From: JBBIGV01 sp037447335
GTDB taxonomy: Bacteria; Bacteroidota; Ignavibacteria; Ignavibacteriales; Ignavibacteriaceae
Length of the DNA stretch: 64,000 nucleotides
Direction of reading: 5' to 3'
Assembly: GCA_037447335.1 (NCBI GenBank)
Contig: JBBIGV010000011.1
Coordinates: 1-64,000, forward strand
Below, piece by piece: positions 18,166-26,977 of this stretch. The notes beneath the pieces were generated by a model that saw nothing but the letters and a program-made list of their open reading frames with translations, was not told the origin of the DNA and made no database searches. The translations under genes and the position numbers were made by a program. Within the stretch, counting starts at the first letter, position 1; every line of letters starts with the position of its first letter.

Positions 18166-19319
18166 ATGGCTGGTTATCTTTTCAATTTAGACAGCATAAA
18201 TTCTCTTGAACTTTATATTCATAACGGAATTTATTCTACAAAACTATCTATTCCAGCTGGTGTTTGGAAAAACATCATGAGGCAACATTTGCTGATTATG
18301 CGACAATGAAAGAGGGCGATAATGTTTATTTCTTCATAATTAGGAAAATATATGGGGTTGGTGAGTTGGTAAGTGTTGGACGTGATTGCAAATATTGCAA
18401 TTTTCCGCATGCTGGGTTACCTCAGAACTTTGAGTATAACAGCATTAGAAATACTTTACTATGGAATGAGGGAAATTTTAATAATAATCAAAGATGGATA
18501 TGTTTGTTTAAGCCAGCTCCTTATTTCTTTAGAAATGGGATTGATATGGATGACATATTATCGTCAAATCCGGATTCTTTTAGGATGCTTCGAGCTTTTT
18601 GGAAGGTATCATTTATCAAATTTGATGATGAAGAAAATCAGGCGTTTAGAGATGCCTTGTTAAAATTCAATCAGGATGCGCTGACAAATAATCACAATGA
18701 CGTATTATTTAATTCTAATTTTAGTGAAATGCATGAGAGATTAAGAAATGATTTTGAATTAGAAAATTATTTGCTTGATGTTGGTCCCATATTAGAAAGT
18801 TGTTCTGAGAATAATAAGTTAAAACATGAAATGGCAATTGAGGCTGGTTTATTATACCAATTATCTAATGATCACAATCCAACTGAATTAATTTTCGGCA
18901 GATGGGATTATTTATCACATCAAGTAATTGCTTTGCCATTTAAACCAATTGATTATATGGATAAAATGGATGTTTTTGGTTATTCTTATATTACCGGCTA
19001 TAATCCTACATAGTCGAACTATCTAGTTATTGAGATAAAAAAAGATGAGGCTAAGATTGAAGATTTAGAACAATTAATGAAATATGTCGATTGGATAAAG
19101 GATGAATATTGTCATGGTGATTATAATATGATTGAAGCATTTTTGGTAGCATTTAATTTTAACGATAGTCTTATTAACCAAAAAGAAAGCATTGCATTTA
19201 GAAAATTTACTGTGGGTAGACGTCCCGCAAAATCTTTTGAGTGGACAAAATTGCGGTTGATAAGTTATCAGTTTGATAACAGAGAAAAAAGAATAATATT
19301 TAATCCTATTGATGTTTAA
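18166..19319 (+). pseudogene. Putative restriction endonuclease, one frameshift and one in-frame TAG
   Basis: Reading from ATG 18166 (MAGYLFNLDSINSLELYIHN) reaches an A5 run at 18268-18272 where one base appears missing (TGG AAA AA- CAT CAT GAG). The shifted frame continues (HHEATFADYATMKEGDNVYF) until TAG at 19011-19013, and then on in the same frame as SNYLVIEIKKDEAK to 19319. Restored, it is about 384 residues. The fragment YLVIEIKK has the strand-ExK pattern of a PD-(D/E)XK nuclease core, with a candidate Asp in KMDVFGYS before the stop, so the TAG separates the catalytic residues. The nuclease call rests on this motif and on the position between two methylases; no family was recognised. 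Confidence 0.6.
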
Positions 19320-20094
19320 TTCAGAAATTAATTTAGAGAATACTTCCATGTGGTCCTTTCCCGAGAGGGGGAAATGGGCAACTCACAATCCAAAATATCG
19401 TGGCAATTTTGCTCCACAAATTGCCCGAAATCTTATTCTTAATTATTCTTCTGAGGGAGAATTAATTTTAGACCCCATGGTCGGTTCCGGAACAACATTG
19501 ATTGAAGCAAAACTTTTACATAGAAGTGCAGTTGGAATTGACATTAATCCCGAGGCGGTTGAACTATCTAAAAAAGCGCTTGAGTTTAATTATAATACTA
19601 ACAGCAAACAAGGAGTAATTAAAGGAGATGCAAGAGATTTATCTATTTTTGATGATAACCAATTTGATTTAATAATAATTCATCCTCCATATTTGAATAT
19701 AGTAAGGTATTCAAATGAATAAATACAGGAAGATTTGTCTTCAATTAGCTCATTACCCAAATTTTGTGATGAAATAGAAAAAGTGACGGCAGAACTTTAC
19801 AGGGTTCTGAAACCAAATCGTTATTGTGCAATATTAATTGGAGATACGCGCAAAGCACAACATTATGTGCCTATTTCTTATAATGTAATGGAAAGATTTC
19901 TTAAAGCAGGTTTTGCTCTGAAAGAAGAAATAATAAAAGCACAGCATAACTGTGTTAATTCAAAGCGATGGGAATTAAAAGCAAAACAATACAAATTCTA
20001 TTTAATAATGCACGAGCATCTTTTCGTTTTCCGAAAACCAAAAGCAGATGAAAATCTTTCAAGAATTTCATGGTCAATGAAAAAGAGAAGCTGA
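19312..20094 (+). pseudogene. Second DNA methyltransferase (N4/N6 class) with an in-frame TAA
   Basis: The gene starts at ATG 19312 inside the 3' end of the endonuclease frame. It shows the SMWSFPERGKWATHNPKYRG entry segment, AdoMet motif ILDPMVGSGTTLIEAK and catalytic motif IIIHPPYLNIVRYSNE. TAA at 19720-19722 stops the frame, which resumes without shift as IQEDLSSISSLP and runs to the usual C-terminal block (CAILIGDTRKAQHYVP, HEHLFVFRKP). The two parts together have normal family length (about 260 residues). It is the last gene of the cluster and converges with carB 40 bp away. As read, the product would stop shortly after the catalytic motif. Confidence 0.8.
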
Positions 20095-20133
20095 AAGCAG
20101 CCACACTGCGCTACGCCCACAGGAAGTGAAACA

Positions 20134-23100
20134 TCAGTTATACTCATCCCAGCTTTTTATTGCCAGGCTCCCATCCTTGTAATGCTTCATGGATTTAAAA
20201 AATTGTTTGGCGAACTGAACATCCGTAAACAATGGAATATTCAGATCAACAGCCTTTCTTCTAATCAGGTAATCATTATCGAGTTCAACTTTTTCAGCCG
20301 TCTTGGGAATATTTATTACAAGATCTATTTTACCTTCTGCCATATAGGTGAGTATTGAGGGCTCCTGATTCTCGAAGGTCCTGAAAAGAGGAGTTACTTC
20401 AATACCGTTCTGTTTATAGAAATCGGCGGTGCCTTTGGTGCCATAGAATTTGATTCCAATGTTCTGAAGGTAAACCAATTCCTCGATAAGTTCAGCCTTG
20501 CTTTTTAAAACACCTGTTGAAAGCATAATGGCTTTTTGGGGAATTCTGTATCCCGTTGACATAAGGCTCTTTAAAAAAGCCTCGTTAAAATCATCGCCAA
20601 GGCATGCAACTTCACCAGTAGATGACATTTCAACACCGGTAACAGGATCGGAGCCTTTTAATCTTGTAAATGAAAATTGTGATGCCTTCACTCCAACGTA
20701 ATCAACATCAAAAGACGTCCTGTCTATAATGGGGACTCGCTCGCCCATCATAAGTTTTGTTGCTATTTCAATAAAATTAATTTTTAGTGTTTTTGAGACG
20801 AACGGAAAACTTCTTGATGCACGCAGGTTACATTCTATAACTTTAACTTCATTATCTTTAGCAATAAATTGAATATTAAAAGGTCCTGTTATGTTGAGTT
20901 CTCTGGCTACTTGTTTTGTTATCAACTTAACACGACGAATCGTTTCCAGATAAGTACGCTGCGGAGGTAAAACCAGCGTTGCATCACCCGAGTGAACTCC
21001 GGCATTTTCAACATGCTCTGAAATAGCCCAGCAAAATACTTCACCATTGTTAGCTACAGCGTCAACTTCAATTTCTCTGGCATCAGTAATAAATTTGCTG
21101 AGCACAACGGGATGTTCCCTGTTCAGATCGGTAGCTTTTTTAAGATAATCATCCAGTTCGTCTTCAGTAAGGACGATGCTCATTGCTGCACCGCTCAGAA
21201 CATAACTCGGTCGTATAAGAACCGGGTACGTGACTTTATTTGCAAATTCTTTTGCATCTTCGAGGGTCGTTACCTCTTTCCATTCCGGCTGATCAACGAC
21301 AATTCTGTCAAGGATATTCGAAAACTTGTGCCGGCTTTCTGCATTGTCTATCTGTACAGGAGATGTGCCAATAATTTTTATACCGGCATTGTGCAGCCTC
21401 ATTGCAAGATTATTTGGTACTTGCCCCCCCATGGAAATTATCACGCCTTCCGGTTTTTCTTTTTCATAAATATCAAGAACTCTTTCAAAGGTTAATTGTT
21501 CAAAGTATAGCTTGTTACATATATCATAATCCGTCGAAACAGTTTCAGGATTACAATTGATCATTATAGTTTTGAAATTAAGCTTGTTAAGTGTCATCAC
21601 TGCATTAACACAACACCAATCGAACTCAACTGACGAACCAATCCTGTAAGCTCCGCTTCCAAGAACCACAATCTGATCAGGCTCACTGCAGACAATATCA
21701 TCATCTTTTCCATGATATGTCAGGTACAGATAATTTGTTTGTGCAGGGAATTCAGCAGCCATAGTATCAATTTGCTTAACTACCGGTAAAACCCCGAGTT
21801 CTTTTCTTCTATATCTGACCGCCATTTCATTCGAGTTTACTAATGCAGCAATTTGCTGATCCGAAAATCCGTTTTTCTTTGCCTTATGCATGAGAGTTTC
21901 ATCAAGCTCACTTAGCTTTTTACCGGAGATGATTTTATCCATTTCAACAATGTTCTTCATTTTATAAAGGAACCACCTGGTGATTTTAGTTAAATCGTAA
22001 ATCCGGTCAATTGAGTAGCCCTCCTGAAGAGCCTGGGCAATGGCGAATATCCGTTTATCGGTTGGATTAGCTAGTTCTTCATCAAGGTTTTCAAATAAGA
22101 AATCGTTACCAACAAAGCCCGCTTTGCCAACTTCGAGCATTCGGATTGCTTTCTGTAAAACTTCTTCAAAGCTTCTGCCAAGCGACATAACTTCGCCAAC
22201 AGATTTCATTTCGCTGCCGAGCTGTGTACTTACTTTTTGAAATTTTTGCAAGTCCCATCTGGGAAATTTTAATGCAATGTAATCAAGCGCCGGTTCAAAA
22301 CAAGCTGAGGTTTCCTGCGTGATAATATTTACAACTTCATTGAGTGCATAACCAAGTGCAAGTTTTGTAGCAATGAATGCAAGAGGATAGCCGGTAGCCT
22401 TTGAGGCTAATGCAGAACTTCTGCTTAAGCGTGCATTTACTTCAATTATTCTGTAATCATCGCTGTTTGGATCAAGAGCATACTGAATGTTACATTCACC
22501 GATAACCCCGAGATGTCTTATCAGCTTTATACCGATAGAACGAAGCTTAAAATTTTCCTGTGCTGATAAAGTCTGAACCGGTGCAACAACCACACTATCT
22601 CCTGTATGGATTCCCATCGGGTCAATATTTTCCATTGAGCAGATGGTAATGCAATTATTGTATTTATCGCGGACAATTTCGTACTCAACCTCTTTCCATC
22701 CGTAAAGAGATTCTTCAATCAAAATTTGTTTTGTGAATGAAAATGCACGCTTTGATTTTTCGATAAGTTCCTGCTTGTTGTTTACTATTCCGGATCCCAA
22801 TCCCCCAAGCGCATAGGCTATACGAACCATAACCGGAAAGCTGATTTCTTCTGCTGCTGCGACTGCTTCGTCAACAGAACGAGCAGTTTTGCTTCGAGCA
22901 ACTTTTAAACCAACCTCCCCGCATCGCTTTGCGAACAGGAAGCGGTCTTCCGTATCTTGAATTGATTCAACGGGAGTACCGAGAACACGTATATTATATT
23001 TTTCAAGTATTCCCTGCTCATATAGTTCAACTCCAACATTCAGTGCAGTCTGTCCACCGAACTGAAGCAGTATGCTGTCCGGTTGTTCTTTTTGAATTAT

Positions 23101-23328
23101 CTTTTCAACAAATTCTGTTTTAATGGGAAGGAAGTAAACTTTATCAGCAAAGTTTTCGGATGTTTGAATTGTTGCAATGTTAGGATTAACAAGTACGGAC
23201 GTTACCCCGTCTTCTTTGAGCGCTTTTATTGCCTGGCTTCCGGAGTAATCAAACTCGCCTGCCTGCCCGATCTGCAATGCTCCTGAACCGAGGATCAATA
23301 CTTTTTTGGGCTTACCTTTTTTTATCAT
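20134..23328 (-). CDS. carB: Carbamoyl-phosphate synthase large subunit
   Basis: The 1064-residue protein has normal length and is intact. It makes carbamoyl phosphate from bicarbonate, ATP and ammonia for pyrimidine and arginine synthesis. It has two homologous ATP-grasp halves, each opening with the family signature (KVLILGSGALQIGQAGEFDYSG at the N-terminus, IVVLGSGAYRIGSSVEFDW at about residue 560). The second half ends in an MGS-like allosteric domain (about 935-1064). It lies 89 bp downstream of carA and is probably cotranscribed. The gene marks the conserved edge of the disrupted island. Confidence 0.95.
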   Translation of the reverse strand: MIKKGKPKKVLILGSGALQIGQAGEFDYSGSQAIKALKEDGVTSVLVNPNIATIQTSENFADKVYFLPIKTEFVEKIIQKEQPDSILLQFGGQTALNVGVELYEQGILEKYNIRVLGTPVESIQDTEDRFLFAKRCGEVGLKVARSKTARSVDEAVAAAEEISFPVMVRIAYALGGLGSGIVNNKQELIEKSKRAFSFTKQILIEESLYGWKEVEYEIVRDKYNNCITICSMENIDPMGIHTGDSVVVAPVQTLSAQENFKLRSIGIKLIRHLGVIGECNIQYALDPNSDDYRIIEVNARLSRSSALASKATGYPLAFIATKLALGYALNEVVNIITQETSACFEPALDYIALKFPRWDLQKFQKVSTQLGSEMKSVGEVMSLGRSFEEVLQKAIRMLEVGKAGFVGNDFLFENLDEELANPTDKRIFAIAQALQEGYSIDRIYDLTKITRWFLYKMKNIVEMDKIISGKKLSELDETLMHKAKKNGFSDQQIAALVNSNEMAVRYRRKELGVLPVVKQIDTMAAEFPAQTNYLYLTYHGKDDDIVCSEPDQIVVLGSGAYRIGSSVEFDWCCVNAVMTLNKLNFKTIMINCNPETVSTDYDICNKLYFEQLTFERVLDIYEKEKPEGVIISMGGQVPNNLAMRLHNAGIKIIGTSPVQIDNAESRHKFSNILDRIVVDQPEWKEVTTLEDAKEFANKVTYPVLIRPSYVLSGAAMSIVLTEDELDDYLKKATDLNREHPVVLSKFITDAREIEVDAVANNGEVFCWAISEHVENAGVHSGDATLVLPPQRTYLETIRRVKLITKQVARELNITGPFNIQFIAKDNEVKVIECNLRASRSFPFVSKTLKINFIEIATKLMMGERVPIIDRTSFDVDYVGVKASQFSFTRLKGSDPVTGVEMSSTGEVACLGDDFNEAFLKSLMSTGYRIPQKAIMLSTGVLKSKAELIEELVYLQNIGIKFYGTKGTADFYKQNGIEVTPLFRTFENQEPSILTYMAEGKIDLVINIPKTAEKVELDNDYLIRRKAVDLNIPLFTDVQFAKQFFKSMKHYKDGSLAIKSWDEYN

Positions 23329-23417
23329 TTTGTTTTAGCTTGTATTGTTATGCCGAACTGTTTTCAGCATGCTTTTTAAATTAACTATCCCGAAAACGTT
23401 ACGGGAGGTATTTTGTG

Positions 23418-24488
23418 TTATTTTAATGCACGTACGAACATATCAAAAATAAATTCACAGTCATCAGGACCGGGCGAAGCCTCGGGATGAAACTGTGCAG
23501 CAAAGTACGGTTTCGATATATGAATTATCCCTTCGTTGGTACCGTCATTGTCATTTACAAACCACTCGCGCCAGTCTTCCGGTAAAGTATCTGACTGCAC
23601 AGCATAACCATGGTTCTGAGAAGTTATATAACATCTCTTTGTTCCAAGTTCATTGCAAGGCTGATTGTGCCCGCGGTGACCATACTTCAACTTGTAAGTA
23701 TCTGCGCCTGCTGCAAGCGCAAGTATCTGCGAGCCGAGACAAATACCGAGTATGGGCTGACCATTTCGTAATGCTTTTTTTGTATGTTCTATTGCAGCTA
23801 CGTTCATTTTAGGATCACCGGGACCGTTTGATAGCATAATACCATCAGCTTTTACTGTTGTGAAGTCGTAATCATAAGGAACTCTTATTACGGAAATATT
23901 ACGTCCTAAAAAAGCTTTTATTATGTTGTTTTTCGTACCGCAGTCAACCAGAATTACTTTCTTTTTTCCTTTTCCATATTCGATTGGGTCTTTAATGCTG
24001 ACTTCAGAAACCAGGTCCGATTCATTTGGACCATTAAACCCCGGGTCGTTCTTATCATCAATAATTATTTTACCGGGCATTGTTCCTTTGTCACGCAATT
24101 TTCTGGTCAGCATTCTTGTATCAATTCCTGTAATACCCGGTATTCTTTTCTCTTTCATCCAATCGGCTAATGATCTTTCTGCATTCCAGTGAGAATATTC
24201 TTCTGAATAATCGGACACAACTAATGCCCTTATATGAATATTTTCAGATTCGAAGAATTTGTGCAAACCGTTTTCATCTTTATCCGACGGCGGTACGCCA
24301 TAGTTTCCGATTAGTGGATACGTGCATACAAGTATTTGTCCGCGATAACTTGGATCGGTGAGAGTTTCAGGGTAGCCAACCATACCGGTATTGAACACAA
24401 CCTCGCCATGTGTATTGCCGGGAAAACCGAAAGATTTTCCTGAAAAGATTGTTCCGTCTTCTAATATTAGCTTTGCTTGCTTATCCAT
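23418..24488 (-). CDS. carA: Carbamoyl-phosphate synthase small subunit (glutaminase)
   Basis: The 356-residue protein has the CPSase small-chain N-terminal domain (LILEDGTIFSGKSFG, GYPETLTDPSYRGQI) and a class I glutamine amidotransferase domain from about residue 175. The nucleophile Cys is in GICLGSQILALAAG, and the His-Glu pair is in FHPEASPGP. The residue after the CLG turn is Ser where His is frequent; this is not a catalytic position. It supplies ammonia to CarB, encoded just downstream. A strong terminator hairpin lies about 60 bp before the start, on the same strand. Confidence 0.95.
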   Translation of the reverse strand: MDKQAKLILEDGTIFSGKSFGFPGNTHGEVVFNTGMVGYPETLTDPSYRGQILVCTYPLIGNYGVPPSDKDENGLHKFFESENIHIRALVVSDYSEEYSHWNAERSLADWMKEKRIPGITGIDTRMLTRKLRDKGTMPGKIIIDDKNDPGFNGPNESDLVSEVSIKDPIEYGKGKKKVILVDCGTKNNIIKAFLGRNISVIRVPYDYDFTTVKADGIMLSNGPGDPKMNVAAIEHTKKALRNGQPILGICLGSQILALAAGADTYKLKYGHRGHNQPCNELGTKRCYITSQNHGYAVQSDTLPEDWREWFVNDNDGTNEGIIHISKPYFAAQFHPEASPGPDDCEFIFDMFVRALK

Positions 24489-24546
24489 TTCTTCTATTCT
24501 GCTTTAACACAAAAGAATAATATTGCCCAAAAGTGTAACCCATCAA

Positions 24547-24575
24547 AACAAAAAAATAGCCCCATAAGCGGGGCT
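24547..24575 (-). terminator. Intrinsic terminator between the T9SS-protein gene and carA
   Basis: On the minus strand AGCCCC (24575-24570) pairs with GGGGCT (24563-24558) around a 6-nt loop and is followed by a T-rich tract. It lies about 170 bp after the stop of the upstream gene and 59 bp before carA, so it may simply separate the two or act as a carAB leader attenuator. Confidence 0.75.
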
Positions 24576-24748
24576 GCTTAAAAACGAACTTTATATTTAT
24601 ATAAGATAGCGTTTTGATTTTCTCTTACCTGTGTTCCTGATTTTGGTTTGCAAATATAAGCGCATCAGCCAATTTCTGCAAGAATTCTATTTGCTTCAAA
24701 AAAATTTCCTGATTTGAATGCATAGTATAACTTCAAAAGAATTAAAGC

Positions 24749-26482
24749 TTACTTCATCAGAATAAACTTTTTGGTGTCAGTATATTCGCCTGCTGTAAGC
24801 CGGTAGAAGTACACCCCGCTTGTCAGATCTAATAAATTGAATGATACGGTTGAGAACTCAACGCTGTGAGACCCGGCTTCTTTATATTCATTTACCAACG
24901 ATGCTACTTCCCTTCCAAGTAAATCATACACCTTCAATGTTTGAAAAGAAGAGACAGGCGATTGCCAACTGATAATGGTGCCTGAGTTGAATGGATTTGG
25001 ATAATTCTGCTCAAGTAAAAACATTAGGGGAATGTTAACATCAGCTTCAATTTCATTTGAATAAGTGAAAGCGCCATCAAAGTCAATTTGTTTGAGCCGG
25101 TAGAGATATTTGCCTGAATAAATCGTATTATCAATAAAAGAATATGAATGGTCTGAAGTTGATGTACCATTACCTTCCACAAAACCAATCCGGTTAAATT
25201 CTCCTATTTTATAACCATCAGGATCATAAGAATCGGCACGTTCAATTTCAAAGCCGAGATTATTTATTTCGGAAGCGGTAATCCATGATAATTTCACGCT
25301 TCTGTCAATTACACTTGCAGTGAAGCTGACTAATTCAACCGGGATAACTTCGGGTACGTATGCAGTGGATTCATTTCCATAATAGCTCAATATACCTGCG
25401 CTGGAGACGGTACATACTCTGTATGAATAAGTCTGATTCAAATCAACGTCATAATCTTCATAAGTAAAAGTGTTTGAATTGGCGGTATGAATAGTAACGA
25501 ATGTTGTTGTATCTGCAGGCAAGCCTTTCTTTCTTTGAATTTGGTAACCTGCAATCGGTTCCGGACTAAAACCCGTATCCCAGTTTAAAGTAACTTTCTG
25601 CACGTCGTAATGTGCAGAAGCACTAAGGAAGGTCGGCGGTCCTGGAGGGGTTAACATCGAAGATACATTTACATTATCAAAATAGAAAAAATCAATATTA
25701 TTTGTATTACCTTTATAATAAAATCCCAGGCGGAAACTGCCCGGTATATATAAATTGAGATATTCGGATGATGGACCTACATTACCGGTAGCATGCAGCT
25801 CCCAAATTGATGTCCATGAATTACCATCATCAAGCGTATAGGCAAATCCGACCACGCATGTATCAGACCACCAGTCAAGAAAATATTTGAATGACAAAAA
25901 CAGATAAAGATTCGCAGCCGAAGGAATTTCCGGTGACATTATATAACTCTTACCGTTGAATATTGGTGTCCAGAAGAAAACCATTTCTCCCGGCTGCCCG
26001 CCGGCATTAGCTGTATTCTTCCTGTCCCAATTGTTTAATCCCTGGGGTCCTTTAACCACCCATCCATCCCAGCCTGTTGCAAAAGTAAATTCTTCAAAAA
26101 AAACAAATGGCGCCAGAGAAGTAAAATACCAAACCGGCGAAACAGAATTACCTGAACCATCAAACTCAACAACGCGCCAGTAATATCTTGTATTCTGAGT
26201 AAGATTTCCATAGGCTGACAGATGAAAAGATGTTGATGCAGTGGCTGGATATCCGTTTTGAACTCTTACAGCAGTATCAAGATTCGCAACTTTTAACGAG
26301 TCATTGCTGAAATAAACTTCATTGTAAATTGCAGCGGAAGGATTTTCCCAAATCAAGTTATGGTTGGTCAAATGGATCCCTTTTGCTCCCGGGGCGGTTG
26401 AAGGATTTGTTGCGCTGCCCGGTCCCTGCGCAAATGATAGATTAGTGCTCAGTAAAAAGAAAATGGTAATGAATGATCTCAT
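24749..26482 (-). CDS. Secreted protein with fibronectin type III domain and T9SS C-terminal sorting tail
   Basis: The 577-residue protein has a signal peptide (MRSFITIFFLLSTNLSFAQ). The N-terminal half contains beta-sandwich-like regions (about 40-120 and 130-270, with WDGWVVKGPQGLNNWDRK resembling an MAM/jelly-roll module). A fibronectin III module lies at about 277-375 (LNWDTGFSPEPIAGYQIQRKKG). The last about 85 residues are a type A sorting domain with LLEQNYPNPFNSGTIISW, LKVYDLLGREVASLVNEYK and SGVYFYRLTAGEYTDTKKFI. The type IX system would move it across the outer membrane and cleave or anchor the tail. The ligand is unknown. Confidence 0.85.
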   Translation of the reverse strand: MRSFITIFFLLSTNLSFAQGPGSATNPSTAPGAKGIHLTNHNLIWENPSAAIYNEVYFSNDSLKVANLDTAVRVQNGYPATASTSFHLSAYGNLTQNTRYYWRVVEFDGSGNSVSPVWYFTSLAPFVFFEEFTFATGWDGWVVKGPQGLNNWDRKNTANAGGQPGEMVFFWTPIFNGKSYIMSPEIPSAANLYLFLSFKYFLDWWSDTCVVGFAYTLDDGNSWTSIWELHATGNVGPSSEYLNLYIPGSFRLGFYYKGNTNNIDFFYFDNVNVSSMLTPPGPPTFLSASAHYDVQKVTLNWDTGFSPEPIAGYQIQRKKGLPADTTTFVTIHTANSNTFTYEDYDVDLNQTYSYRVCTVSSAGILSYYGNESTAYVPEVIPVELVSFTASVIDRSVKLSWITASEINNLGFEIERADSYDPDGYKIGEFNRIGFVEGNGTSTSDHSYSFIDNTIYSGKYLYRLKQIDFDGAFTYSNEIEADVNIPLMFLLEQNYPNPFNSGTIISWQSPVSSFQTLKVYDLLGREVASLVNEYKEAGSHSVEFSTVSFNLLDLTSGVYFYRLTAGEYTDTKKFILMK

Positions 26483-26977
26483 AATGTTATCCTGATTAGT
26501 TTCAATTCCTGATCAGCAGCATGAAATGTCAAAAGGGTACAGAAATAATTATATTTTTATGATTTTTTTGTGTCAGTAAGACGAAAGACCGGTGTAAACC
26601 GCCGATTGCAATTTACAGATATTTATGTTAATTGCAATTGGTGAAAGGGCTGCTTACTTAATCGGGAAGTATATCCTGATGAAAAAACTTAGCAATTAAA
26701 AAATATTTTTTGAGACGGTAATGATTTTTCTTAACCACGTATAAACATATGCGCATAGTTTTCACATTGAATTAAATTTGAATCTGTTGTGTTTTAATAA
26801 GTTAAACCAAATGCCAGACTTACACAATTTACATAAACTTAAACCGCTCCCCATGCATAATTCAATTTTTATTTCTACATTTGCACAGTAGATATTCATT
26901 AACCCAAAACGAAAGGAGGTTATTTTATCTTTTGCTTCTCGTTGCGGTAACTACTAATTAACTTAAGGCTGGACCTG
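26483..26977. promoter_or_regulatory. Divergent intergenic region with a Bacteroidota-type -7 box upstream of phoH
   Basis: This 495-bp AT-rich region separates the T9SS-protein gene (-) from the PIN-PhoH gene (+). TACATTTG at 26876-26883 matches the TAnnTTTG box, about 95 bp before the ATG at 26978. GAAAGGAGGT at 26911-26920 looks like a strong Shine-Dalgarno but is 57 bp from that ATG; no convincing short reading frame follows it. Nothing else is recognisable. Confidence 0.5.

Noticed and set aside
19309..19722. Two separate short methyltransferase genes
   Set aside because: Both parts are in one frame separated by a single stop plus four codons and together form one family-length enzyme.
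8483..20094. Alternative genetic code or stop-codon readthrough explaining the in-frame stops
   Set aside because: All three stop codons are involved (TAA, TAG, TGA), frameshifts occur as well, and normal genes nearby end with the same codons, so recoding does not fit.
23418..24488. Inactive CarA because of Ser in GICLGSQ
   Set aside because: The nucleophile Cys and the C-terminal His-Glu pair are present; the substituted position is not catalytic.
26911..26940. Leader peptide after the strong GGAGGT site upstream of phoH
   Set aside because: Only non-ATG starts are available (for example TTG at 26932) and the resulting peptides are about ten residues or fewer with no recognisable attenuation features.
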